DNA of 64,000 nucleotides from an uncultured Aquimarina sp. (GTDB lineage Bacteria > Bacteroidota > Bacteroidia > Flavobacteriales > Flavobacteriaceae). Below are positions 35,437 to 43,526 of this stretch, piece after piece (positions within the stretch are counted from its first letter, which is position 1; every line of letters begins with the position of its first letter). A model generated the notes under the pieces. That model was not told the origin of the DNA and ran no database searches. It saw only the letters and a program-made list of their open reading frames with translations. The stretch is taken from assembly GCA_947489685.1 (NCBI GenBank), contig CANLEM010000003.1:62001-126000 (forward strand), in the 5' to 3' direction. Both the position numbers and the translations under genes were made by a program.

Positions 35437-36147
35437 TTATAACAAGTCTAAAGCTTCTTTAAATTCTTGTTTTTTCATTCTACTTATAGGTATTTTATTG
35501 TTCCTTATTTCCATATAATGAGCACCAAAACGTTCTATTTTTTTGAGATTTACAATATATGATCGATGCGCTCTAAAAAAATATTCAGAGGGCAAAATAG
35601 ATTCTAAAGAAGTCATCGTGCCCAAAGTAACTAGAGGACTGCCTTCTTCCATATGTATTTTTGCAAAATCTTTTAAAGCCGAGACGTATAGAATTTGCTT
35701 AAGAAACACTTTATATTCTTTTATGCCACTTTTAATAAAAACAAATGGATTGTCCTGTTGTGGTTGATTTTCGGGCAATAAAGAATAGGTATTTAATACC
35801 TTTTGTACTGCAATGTTAAATCGTTCTTTTTTTAAAGGTTTTTTTAGAAAATCTACGGCGTGATAGTCAAATGCTCTAAGCGCATATTTTGTCTTTCCCG
35901 TTACAAAGATAACATGAGGTTTATCCTCTAGGTCATCCAAAAGGTCAAAGCCATTAAGTACAGGCATCTCTATATCTAGAAATAATAGGTCTATTTTTGT
36001 GTCTAATAGTCCATTTTTAGTTTCGATGGCATTGTTCCAAGCGTTAACTAATTCTAATTGAGGATGATTTTTAATAAGCTTTATAATAGCTAATCGCTGT
36101 ATAGTAGAATCATCTACCACAGCACATTTAAGTAAAAGTTGTTCCAT
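35437..36147 (-). CDS. LytTR response regulator, copy B
   Basis: This 236-residue paralogue of the gene at 34532 has receiver D58 (LLFLDIEMPVLNG), FVTGKTKYALRAFDYHAVDF and FLKKP. The LytTR domain is FFRAHRSYIVNLKKIERFG, with IPISRMKKQEFKEAL at the end. The receiver halves are nearly the same in both copies, which points to a tandem duplication; the linker between receiver and LytTR domain is the most diverged part. A 170-base gap separates the two, so each may have its own promoter. Confidence 0.92.
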   Translation of the reverse strand: MEQLLLKCAVVDDSTIQRLAIIKLIKNHPQLELVNAWNNAIETKNGLLDTKIDLLFLDIEMPVLNGFDLLDDLEDKPHVIFVTGKTKYALRAFDYHAVDFLKKPLKKERFNIAVQKVLNTYSLLPENQPQQDNPFVFIKSGIKEYKVFLKQILYVSALKDFAKIHMEEGSPLVTLGTMTSLESILPSEYFFRAHRSYIVNLKKIERFGAHYMEIRNNKIPISRMKKQEFKEALDLL

Positions 36148-36345
36148 ATAAATGATTTAGGTAATACAATAATAAGTAAAAAATATGATATTTTCTAGAA
36201 AATTGTGTTTTTTGTCGGCAAATAATGTTTTTTGTCGATAAATTTTGAGTTATATAAATTCGTGTTTTGTGGTTTTTTTAGCCGTAATTTGCATAAACAT
36301 TGGGGTGAGAACCATAATAGATTTCTTAGGATAAATTATTGTGGT

Positions 36346-36375
36346 TTGAAAATCCAAATAATAGTGTTACTTTTG
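36346..36375 (+). promoter_or_regulatory. Bacteroidota-type promoter of the rpsF operon
   Basis: TTG at 36346-36348, a 19-base spacer and TACTTTTG at 36368-36375 match the flavobacterial TTG-N19-TAnnTTTG consensus exactly. The start codon of rpsF is 31 bases further on. Confidence 0.75.
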
Positions 36376-36406
36376 CAGCCAATTTTAATTTTTAACTCAT
36401 ATTTTT

Positions 36407-36745
36407 ATGAATCAATACGAAACTGTTTTCATCTTGAATCCCGTTTTATCTGATGAGCAGATAAAGGAAACAGTTAAGAAATACGAAGACATTCTTGTTT
36501 CTAACGGTGCCAAGATGATATCAAAAGAGGATTGGGGGCTTAAAAAGCTTGCCTATGCAATCCAACACAAAAAGAGTGGATTTTATCACTTATTTGAATA
36601 CCAGGTGCCTGGTGAAGCTATCAATGCTTTAGAAGTAGAGTATAGAAGAGATGAGCGAGTAATGCGTTATCTTACTGTACGTCTTGATAAGCATGCAATT
36701 GCTTGGGCAGAGAAAAGAAGAACTAGAAACAAACAAAAAGCTTAA
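36407..36745 (+). CDS. rpsF: 30S ribosomal protein S6
   Basis: This 112-residue protein begins [18 protein letters not shown] and contains '[23 protein letters not shown]' and [14 protein letters not shown], all standard for bS6. It heads the rpsF-rpsR-rplI operon, with an exact consensus promoter upstream. Confidence 0.97.
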   Translation: MNQYETVFILNPVLSDEQIKETVKKYEDILVSNGAKMISKEDWGLKKLAYAIQHKKSGFYHLFEYQVPGEAINALEVEYRRDERVMRYLTVRLDKHAIAWAEKRRTRNKQKA

Positions 36746-36747
36746 TT

Positions 36748-37044
36748 ATGTCATCTATAGAACAACAAGCTAAAGGAAAAAAAGACGGAGAGATCAGATA
36801 TCTTACTCCTCTTAATATAGATACTGCAAAAAACAAGAAGTATTGTCGTTTCAAAAAATCAGGTATCAAATATATCGATTATAAAGATCCTGATTTCTTA
36901 ATGGCATTTGTAAATGAGCAAGGTAAATTATTACCTCGTCGTCTTACAGGAACATCTTTAAAATATCAACGTAAAGTGAGTGTAGCTGTAAAAAGAGCAA
37001 GACACCTAGCTTTAATGCCTTACGTTGGTGATTTATTAAAATAA
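36748..37044 (+). CDS. rpsR: 30S ribosomal protein S18
   Basis: This 98-residue bS18 has '[22 protein letters not shown]', [20 protein letters not shown] and [17 protein letters not shown] blocks. The N-terminal extension is typical of Bacteroidota. It starts 2 bases after rpsF. Confidence 0.97.
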   Translation: MSSIEQQAKGKKDGEIRYLTPLNIDTAKNKKYCRFKKSGIKYIDYKDPDFLMAFVNEQGKLLPRRLTGTSLKYQRKVSVAVKRARHLALMPYVGDLLK

Positions 37045-37060
37045 AATTCGTCATAACATT

Positions 37061-37513
37061 ATGGAACTTATATTAAAGAGAGACGTTGAGAATCTAGGAT
37101 TCGCAGACGATGTAGTAGAGGTGAAGAATGGTTATGGACGTAACTATTTAATTCCTCAAGGATTTGCTGTTTTGGCTACTCCTTCTGCAAAGAAAGTACT
37201 TGCTGAAACATTAAAGCAACGTTCTTTTAAAGAGAAGAAAGAAATCGAGGATGCACAAAAAGTGGCTAAAAAACTTGGTGGATTAGAAATCAAGATTTCT
37301 GCAAAAGTTGGAACCGGAGATAAATTATTTGGTTCTATTTCTAATGCAGATGTTGCTGATGCTTTTGCTAAAGAAGGTGTAGAGCTAGAAAAGAAATTTA
37401 TTACTGTGCCTGGTGGAACAATCAAACGTTTAGGTCAGTACGAAGCTTCTGTTCGTTTACATAGAGAAGTAGTTGCTCCGGTAGCTTTCGAAATTGTAGC
37501 TCAAGCTAAATAA
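37061..37513 (+). CDS. rplI: 50S ribosomal protein L9
   Basis: This 150-residue bL9 has the N-domain MELILKRDVENLGFADDVVE followed by 'VKNGYGRNYLIPQGFA', a long connecting helix and the C-domain with GSISNADVADAF. It is the last gene of the operon, and its terminator is at 37551. Confidence 0.97.
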   Translation: MELILKRDVENLGFADDVVEVKNGYGRNYLIPQGFAVLATPSAKKVLAETLKQRSFKEKKEIEDAQKVAKKLGGLEIKISAKVGTGDKLFGSISNADVADAFAKEGVELEKKFITVPGGTIKRLGQYEASVRLHREVVAPVAFEIVAQAK

Positions 37514-37550
37514 TACAATATACAAACAGGTTTTAAACTGTTTCTACAAT

Positions 37551-37580
37551 AAAAAAATCGCTCAAAAGAGCGATTTTTTT
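37551..37580. terminator. Terminator of the ribosomal protein operon
   Basis: A perfect 13-bp stem (AAAAAAATCGCTC paired with GAGCGATTTTTTT) with an AAAA loop. It also serves the convergent peptidase gene. Confidence 0.92.
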
Positions 37581-37609
37581 ATTTAAATTCAATCATTTGT
37601 CAATTTTAT

Positions 37610-38914
37610 CTATTGATTAATTAATCTAAAGATAAGCAATGCAGTTCGTTTGGTCAATGCCTCAAATGTTGATAAATCCATAGTCTCTTTGGGAGTATGT
37701 GCGCCTTTACCCATGGTTCCTAATCCATCTAGGCAATCTACATAGTCTGCAACAAAAGAAGTATCTGCCGCGCCTCGTTTTCCTGGGTCAAAGGCAAGAA
37801 CCTCACCTTGATCAAGATCCTTACTTACTTTATTTAATAGAGCCAAAAGGTCATGATTTCCTGCAGTAGGTTGCATAGCGGGATAACTATCATTAAAACT
37901 TATTTTGGCAGAGGTATGCGGTAAGTTATTTTTAACAATCTGGCGCATTTTTGATCGAGCTCGTTCTTTTTGTTCTTCCGATATAAATCGTAAACCACCT
38001 TTTACTACGACTGTTTGTGCTACTACATTGCTTTTTCCAAAGGCTTCTCCTTTGTTTTGTTCTTTGTCAAATTCGATATCAGTTCCACCTAATAATACTC
38101 CAGGGTTAAAGGTTAAAAATTCTTCTCCTTTAACTTCGTTATAAAAAGAATGTAAAATTCTGGAAGCTTCAAAAATAGCTCCGGCACCAATTTGCTTATT
38201 AAAAATACCTGAAGAATGAGCTCTTTTTCCACTAACTTCTAATTCCCATCCCGAAGAACCTCTTCTGGCCACTGTAGCATAGTTAAAACCTGTAGATGTT
38301 TCAAATCCCAAAGCAATATCCGATTGTTTGGCAACATCAATTAGATCTTTTCTACTTATTGCTAAAGGTTTTCCTGTGCTTTCCTCATCTCCGGTAAATG
38401 CTACTACGATCTGTGTATCGGTTAAAAGATTGTTTTCTTGCAATGCTTTAAGCGCATATAGTACCACTACATTTCCTCCTTTCATATCGTTGACTCCTGG
38501 ACCGTAGGCAATATCACCTTCAATTTTAAATTTTTGAAAAGGACTATCTTTTTCAAAAACGGTATCCAAATGCCCAATAAGTACTATTTTTTTGCCTTTA
38601 GAACCTTTTTTCTCTGCAAAAAGATGCCCAGCTCGATTTACCTCCTTTGGCATATCTATCCATCTCGTTTCAAAATCGATCTTATCAAATTGCTCCTTAA
38701 AAGCCATTCCCACTGCTTTTACTCCTTCAAAATGCATTGTTCCGCTATTGATATTGACCACTTTTTCTAAAAACTGTATAGCCGATTGATGATTGTTTTC
38801 AATAGTTTTAAGGATTTTTTTTTCGGGTTGTGATAATTGTTGTGATCGCATTTGTATTGGAATTAAAAGAAAAATAAACGAATAAATAACGGTAATTATG
38901 GTGGGTGAATTCAT
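37610..38914 (-). CDS. Secreted M20 family metallopeptidase (glutamate carboxypeptidase-like)
   Basis: This 434-residue exopeptidase has a signal peptide (ends MRSQQ). Di-zinc site residues are H115 in LIGHLDTVF, D143 in GPGVNDMKGG and E177/E178 in FTGDEESTGK. A dimerisation domain follows (~210-330), and then GAADTSFVADYVDCLDGLG with the late His in KGAHTPKE. The closest family by motif is carboxypeptidase G2-like M20A. It probably releases C-terminal glutamate or similar residues in the periplasm, which is inferred. Confidence 0.88.
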   Translation of the reverse strand: MNSPTIITVIYSFIFLLIPIQMRSQQLSQPEKKILKTIENNHQSAIQFLEKVVNINSGTMHFEGVKAVGMAFKEQFDKIDFETRWIDMPKEVNRAGHLFAEKKGSKGKKIVLIGHLDTVFEKDSPFQKFKIEGDIAYGPGVNDMKGGNVVVLYALKALQENNLLTDTQIVVAFTGDEESTGKPLAISRKDLIDVAKQSDIALGFETSTGFNYATVARRGSSGWELEVSGKRAHSSGIFNKQIGAGAIFEASRILHSFYNEVKGEEFLTFNPGVLLGGTDIEFDKEQNKGEAFGKSNVVAQTVVVKGGLRFISEEQKERARSKMRQIVKNNLPHTSAKISFNDSYPAMQPTAGNHDLLALLNKVSKDLDQGEVLAFDPGKRGAADTSFVADYVDCLDGLGTMGKGAHTPKETMDLSTFEALTKRTALLIFRLINQ

Positions 38915-39040
38915 AGAGCGCGATGTTTATATGTAGCTTAAATATAAGAACTTTGCTACGTACAAAAGGACTGCAAATTGATTTAGTGCGTATTTGACCA
39001 GAAGACGGCAGTTATTATTCGTTAATCACCTTTTTATAGT

Positions 39041-39048
39041 TACTTTTG
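39041..39048 (+). promoter_or_regulatory. Candidate -7 box for the DUF6495 gene
   Basis: TACTTTTG matches the flavobacterial TAnnTTTG element. The -33 position has TTC instead of TTG, so this is a weaker match than the rpsF promoter. Confidence 0.45.
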
Positions 39049-39134
39049 CAGTCCATTTTTAAAAAACGAAAAAAGTCAATCTTGTCTATATAGGTGTATA
39101 GGGCTTATAGATGAATGAAAAAAATAATATCGTA

Positions 39135-39617
39135 ATGAAATATCAAAGATTAAGTAAAGAGCAACTCGAAGAGTTACATGTAGAATTTATTAATTTTTTG
39201 GCAACGCAATCTATTACTGCAGACGAATGGAATGATATTAAAGCCAACAACCCTAATGTAGCCGAAGAGGAAATAGATGTTTTTAGTGATTTGGTATGGG
39301 AAGGAGTACTTGCAGGTGCGCAATATCTTGAGCATTTTTCTAAAGACCAAATACACTTATTTAAACTACAAGAGGATCAAATGTATTTGGTAGCTATCAA
39401 AGTAAATAACGAGGTTATCGACATTACTACAGCCGAGGGATATAATTGGTTACGCGAAAATTTATTAAACGACGAAGTCGTTTTTTATAATGCTTCTAAG
39501 GAGTATGGATCAGATAAAAATCTTGATAAATTTAAATTAATACAACAAGGTGCTAATATTACCAAAGGAGAATTGTACAACTATTTTACCAAATTGATTC
39601 AGGGACAAGAAAAATAA
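39135..39617 (+). CDS. DUF6495 family protein
   Basis: This ~160-residue cytoplasmic, acidic protein, MKYQRLSKEQLEELHVEFIN onward, matches the flavobacterial family DUF6495. Conserved blocks are ATQSITADEWNDIK, 'VFSDLVWEGVLAGAQYLEHFS' and MYLVAIKVNNEVIDITT. The frame also opens at 39111, but ATG 39135 gives the family's usual start. The function is unknown. It is convergent with the permease gene. Confidence 0.8.
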   Translation: MKYQRLSKEQLEELHVEFINFLATQSITADEWNDIKANNPNVAEEEIDVFSDLVWEGVLAGAQYLEHFSKDQIHLFKLQEDQMYLVAIKVNNEVIDITTAEGYNWLRENLLNDEVVFYNASKEYGSDKNLDKFKLIQQGANITKGELYNYFTKLIQGQEK

Positions 39618-39631
39618 AAGACGACACTTTT

Positions 39632-40867
39632 TTATTCGTATCGCAGCGATTCTATAGGATCTTGATTTGCTGCTTTTACGGCGGGGTATAGCCCAGATAC
39701 AACTGCTGTTAAAAAAGAGGTTATTACTGCAGCAAACATCGCTAACCACGGAATCGAAAATTGAAAATTCGATAAGTTGGCCGCAAGACTACCTACCAGA
39801 ATACCTAGTATAATACCTAGGATTCCTCCAAACTGTCCTATGATAACGGTTTCAAGAAAAAACTGGCCCGAAATGGTATGTTTTTTTGCACCCAATGCTT
39901 TTCTCACTCCAATTTCTCGGGTCCGTTCGGTTACAGATACCAGCATAATATTCATAAGCGCGATTGATGATCCAAAAATGGTGATAATACTTATGATCCA
40001 TGCCGCATAATACAAGTATGATGTAATACTGGTAATACGATTTATAAGATCATCACTACGCTCTAAACCAAAATTGTTTTCTTCAACAGGACTTAGGCCT
40101 CTAATATTTCTAAAAGCTACAATGGCTTGATCTTGGGCGCCTTCCAAAAATTGTTTGTCATCTACCTTCACACTAATTCCGTAATTTATATTGGGTAATG
40201 TATAGATAGATCTTGCCGTTTGTAATGGTATCAAAACTCTAAGATCTTGATTATTTCTAAAGGTAGCACCTTTGCTCTCTAGTAATCCGATAACCTTAAA
40301 TTTGACACCTCTAATACTTATCGTTTTGCCAATGGGATCTGTGTTTTTAAACAAACTTTTCATAAAATCAGAACCTATATGACATACATGATTGTTGTTT
40401 TCAATATCAAAAAACGTAAAATTCCTTCCTTTTTCGATTTCGGTCCCAGTATTTTCGAGATAATTTTCATTAACTCCTAGTACCGATACTTCAGGATCAG
40501 TTTTTTCATTTTCAAATTTTACTTCGGCATTACGTGTTCCTGTAAAATAAATCGAAGTTTTCGAATAAGGGTACTCAAACCCATCTTTAAACCTCTTTAC
40601 ATTTCGGTAACTTATAATTGGGTTTACTTTTTCCCGATCCCTGTTGTTTCTGGTATTAAACTCATAACGCTGTATATTAAAAGTATTGGCGCCCATAGAT
40701 GCAAAATCTCCGGTTATTGTTTTTTCTAAAGCGCCCAAAAAAGTTAGAATCCCAACGAGTGCAGTGATGCCAATTGCTATGATTAAAATAGTAAGAACTG
40801 TTCTTAAAACTTGTCCTTTAATAGAATCCATCGCGATACGAATATTCTCTCTAAAAAGTGAAAACAT
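39632..40867 (-). CDS. MacB-like ABC transporter permease
   Basis: This 411-residue FtsX/MacB permease has an N-terminal transmembrane helix (~18-42), a large periplasmic MacB_PCD domain (~45-250) and three C-terminal helices with 'LMNIMLVSVTERTREIGVRKALGA', the family signature. It is probably part of an efflux or lipoprotein-release type exporter. The ATPase and adaptor genes are not adjacent here. Confidence 0.9.
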   Translation of the reverse strand: MFSLFRENIRIAMDSIKGQVLRTVLTILIIAIGITALVGILTFLGALEKTITGDFASMGANTFNIQRYEFNTRNNRDREKVNPIISYRNVKRFKDGFEYPYSKTSIYFTGTRNAEVKFENEKTDPEVSVLGVNENYLENTGTEIEKGRNFTFFDIENNNHVCHIGSDFMKSLFKNTDPIGKTISIRGVKFKVIGLLESKGATFRNNQDLRVLIPLQTARSIYTLPNINYGISVKVDDKQFLEGAQDQAIVAFRNIRGLSPVEENNFGLERSDDLINRITSITSYLYYAAWIISIITIFGSSIALMNIMLVSVTERTREIGVRKALGAKKHTISGQFFLETVIIGQFGGILGIILGILVGSLAANLSNFQFSIPWLAMFAAVITSFLTAVVSGLYPAVKAANQDPIESLRYE

Positions 40868-41060
40868 AATAGGTGTATTAACCGGTTTGTATGATAAGAC
40901 TACAAAACTGGATTAAAGTTACTCAAAAAACCAGATTTTTATATGTAAGATGAAATGTCTTTATACTTTTTTTAGATATTTGCAGCCCTATAGGTTCGAA
41001 GTTTTACATTTCTGATGTTTCAGAGATCTAAATCATAACCACAAAATAATAAATGAATTC

Positions 41061-42431
41061 ATGGCACAAAAACCATCAATACCCAAAGGAACAAGAGATT
41101 TTTCACCAATAGAGGTGGCCAAAAGAGGTTATATCATAGATACAATTAAAGAACAATTTAAATTGTTTGGTTTTCAGGCTATCGAAACACCAAGTTTTGA
41201 GAATAGCGAAACGTTGATGGGTAAATATGGAGAAGAAGGGGATAGGTTGATCTTTAAAATATTGAATAGTGGGGATTATTTAAAAAAAGTAGATGATACC
41301 TTATATGCAGATAGGGATAGTAACAAGATGATATCCAAAATAAGCGAAAAAGCACTTCGTTATGATCTTACCGTACCTTTTGCACGGTATGTTGTGCAGC
41401 ACCAAAACGAGATTGATTTTCCGTTTAAACGATATCAAATACAACCCGTTTGGAGAGCAGATAGACCTCAAAAAGGAAGGTTTAGAGAATTTTACCAATG
41501 CGATGCAGATGTTGTAGGCAGTAGCTCTTTATGGCAAGAGATAGATTTTATTAAGCTATATGATAAAGTTTTTACAAAACTCAACCTTAAAGGGGTTACT
41601 ATTAAAATTAATAATAGAAAAATATTATCCGGTATAGCTCAGGTTATTGGGGCAAGTGACAAACTGATTGATTTTACAGTGGCTTTGGATAAGCTGGATA
41701 AAATAGGAGAAAAAGGCGTTAAAAAAGAAATGCTGAACAAAGGGATTAATGAAAGTGCAATTGAAAAAGTAAAACCACTTTTTAATTTTACCGGTACAAC
41801 AACCGAAAAAATAGAGCAACTCAAAGAGTTGTTATCCTCCTCAGAAGAAGGCACAAAAGGGGTAGAAGAATTAGAGTTTATGCTGCAAACGATAGATCAG
41901 GTTTCTTTAGAAACGGCAAGCATAGATCTTGATGTAACACTGGCTAGGGGATTAAATTATTATACAGGAGCAATTTTTGAAGTTGCGGCGCCCCAAAATG
42001 TAAAAATGGGCTCTATCGGTGGTGGTGGAAGATATGACGACCTTACGGGTATTTTCGGACTAAAGAATGTGAGTGGCGTAGGAATCTCTTTTGGTTTGGA
42101 TAGAATTTATTTGGTTCTTGAAGAATTAGGGTTGTTTCCTAAAACTGTTGCGCTTTCTACCAAGGCACTATTCATTAATTTTGGAGATGAAGAAGCATTG
42201 TATTGTTTTAAGGCATTACAAGCATTGCGAAATTATGGAATTATTGCAGAGCTATATCCCGATAGCGCAAAGATGAAGAAACAAATGAATTATGCTAATA
42301 AAAGAAAAGTGCCCTTTGTAATTTTGGCAGGAACCTCAGAGATAGAGAAGAAAACGTTTACGGTTAAAAATATGGAACTGGGAACACAGACCGAAATGAA
42401 TTTTGACGAATTAAAAGCGTTATTACAATAA
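41061..42431 (+). CDS. hisS: Histidyl-tRNA synthetase
   Basis: This 456-residue class II synthetase has PKGTRDFSP at the N-terminus, FREFYQCDADVVG (motif 2), the HisA histidine-binding LARGLNYYTGAIFEV and 'GGGGRYDDLTGIFG'. The C-terminal anticodon-binding domain spans ~360-456. RGLN replaces the common RGLD; this variant occurs in other Bacteroidota enzymes. Confidence 0.95.
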   Translation: MAQKPSIPKGTRDFSPIEVAKRGYIIDTIKEQFKLFGFQAIETPSFENSETLMGKYGEEGDRLIFKILNSGDYLKKVDDTLYADRDSNKMISKISEKALRYDLTVPFARYVVQHQNEIDFPFKRYQIQPVWRADRPQKGRFREFYQCDADVVGSSSLWQEIDFIKLYDKVFTKLNLKGVTIKINNRKILSGIAQVIGASDKLIDFTVALDKLDKIGEKGVKKEMLNKGINESAIEKVKPLFNFTGTTTEKIEQLKELLSSSEEGTKGVEELEFMLQTIDQVSLETASIDLDVTLARGLNYYTGAIFEVAAPQNVKMGSIGGGGRYDDLTGIFGLKNVSGVGISFGLDRIYLVLEELGLFPKTVALSTKALFINFGDEEALYCFKALQALRNYGIIAELYPDSAKMKKQMNYANKRKVPFVILAGTSEIEKKTFTVKNMELGTQTEMNFDELKALLQ

Positions 42432-42521
42432 AAAATTAGTAAATTATCCATCCTGGGCAAAGGTTTGTCCTTTATCTGGTACATCGTTATAAACTAACTA
42501 TTGTCCTTTAAATTAATATGT

Positions 42522-43010
42522 ATGAAAAAGACCATCGTAACCACTTTTATTTGTTTGCTACTTGTAACTGTAATTTCTTGCAAGAAAGACCCCAAAACAG
42601 ATAAACTAGATGTAGTAGAAACTGTTGTAGATTCTACTAATGTAGCGGTAGAAGAGGTTGTTGAAGAAAAAAAACCTGTGGTAAAGAAAAAGAAGAAAAA
42701 AAAGCCCACAAAAAAGAAGAAGCCCGCTGTTGATGATAAAGCAATGCGTATTCCGGGAACCTTTGATACTACTGATAACTCTTATTCCAAAAAATTTATC
42801 AGAGATTATGAGCGCTATGTTGCAAACTATAAGAAAGCAGTAAAGGCACATGATATGGATTCTTTTCTGAAACTGAGCGACGCTAGCAATGATCTTTCTA
42901 GACAATATAACCGTCTTATGACAATATTACCAGGAGAAGAGATCTCAAAATTAAGCGAATATATGCAGGTAAAGTCAAAACAAATCAATGAGCTTTCTGC
43001 GCAAATGTAA
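42522..43010 (+). CDS. Small lipoprotein with lysine-rich segment
   Basis: This ~162-residue protein begins MKKTIVTTFICLLLVTVISC, a clear lipoprotein signal with Cys20. A Val/Glu-rich part and a strongly basic run of lysines interspersed with prolines follow. The helical C-terminal ~90 residues (RDYERYVANYKKAVKAHDMD) are soluble. A frame extension to TTG 42501 is unlikely. The family is not recognised; the basic run could bind peptidoglycan or LPS. Confidence 0.65.
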   Translation: MKKTIVTTFICLLLVTVISCKKDPKTDKLDVVETVVDSTNVAVEEVVEEKKPVVKKKKKKKPTKKKKPAVDDKAMRIPGTFDTTDNSYSKKFIRDYERYVANYKKAVKAHDMDSFLKLSDASNDLSRQYNRLMTILPGEEISKLSEYMQVKSKQINELSAQM

Positions 43011-43037
43011 AATATACTATTTATAACAAATTTTAAG

Positions 43038-43067
43038 ACCACTGATCATATGATTAGTGGTTTTTTG
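43038..43067 (+). terminator. Terminator after the lysine-rich lipoprotein gene
   Basis: A 12-bp stem (ACCACTGATCAT paired with ATGATTAGTGGT, one G-T pair) is followed by TTTTTT. It lies 27 bases after the stop codon. Confidence 0.85.
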
Positions 43068-43143
43068 TTTTTCTAAATAAGACAGAAGTATACACAAAGA
43101 TTTTGCAGAGAAGTAATTATGCATGGTAAATCTAAAAAAATAT

Positions 43144-43244
43144 TATATTTGCCGATCATCAAAATTACTCACTCATAAAGTAATAACTGATGTTGATTAT
43201 TTTCCTGATCAGGATAAGATGATTTCTTATCCTGATTTTTTTTA
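43144..43244 (+). ncRNA. Candidate small RNA with its own terminator
   Basis: A TATATTTG box at 43144-43151 could be a -7 promoter element. A small hairpin (ATTACT 43164-43169 with AGTAAT 43179-43184) and a strong terminator (ATCAGGATAAG paired with CTTATCCTGAT, 43208-43236, then eight T) follow. The terminator has no gene upstream of it that is not already terminated at 43038-43067. No -33 TTG at the ideal spacing is visible. Confidence 0.4.
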
Positions 43245-43286
43245 CTCCTTAATTAAATACGTAAAAAAAAATCAAAAAACTTTTCT

Positions 43287-43307
43287 CAGTTTCAAAATAT
43301 GAAACTG
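43287..43307. promoter_or_regulatory. CAGTTTC/GAAACTG palindrome upstream of the first RHS gene
   Basis: A 7-bp inverted repeat has a 7-base AT spacer. Nearly the same sequence (TAGTTTC/GAAACTA, 6-base spacer) lies upstream of the T9SS protein gene at 53258. It is a possible operator. Confidence 0.4.
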
Positions 43308-43526
43308 GCGTACTTTATTATTGCATCGAAAAAGTAATGGCAGACCTCTAAAGAATGAGGAAAACCGTAATAAGCACTACATAAAATGTGCTTTTTTGCG
43401 TAGTTGATCTATTATTTGATGAGCCTGGTCGAAAAGGGTAATTTTCCCCCGTAATGGTTCATAAAGAATACTGTAGGTTTGCCGCTTGGAAAACAAAAAA
43501 TAGTCAAAAAATCAAGTAATTAGTTT

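Larger units (their letters stand above)
43068..43526. other. Gene-free leader region with several hairpins before the RHS locus
   Basis: There is no protein-coding gene. In order it holds a possible small RNA (43144-43244), a CAGTTTC/GAAACTG palindrome (43287-43307), a CCTC/GAGG hairpin (43345-43360), and an AAGCAC/GTGCTT hairpin followed by TTTTTT (43372-43397) that could act as an attenuator. About 130 bases then lead to the RHS start codon. Confidence 0.6.

Noticed and set aside
36180..36406. S6:S18 leader RNA
   Set aside because: The promoter found at 36346-36375 would exclude most of this stretch from the transcript and no CCG-bulge hairpin was convincing.
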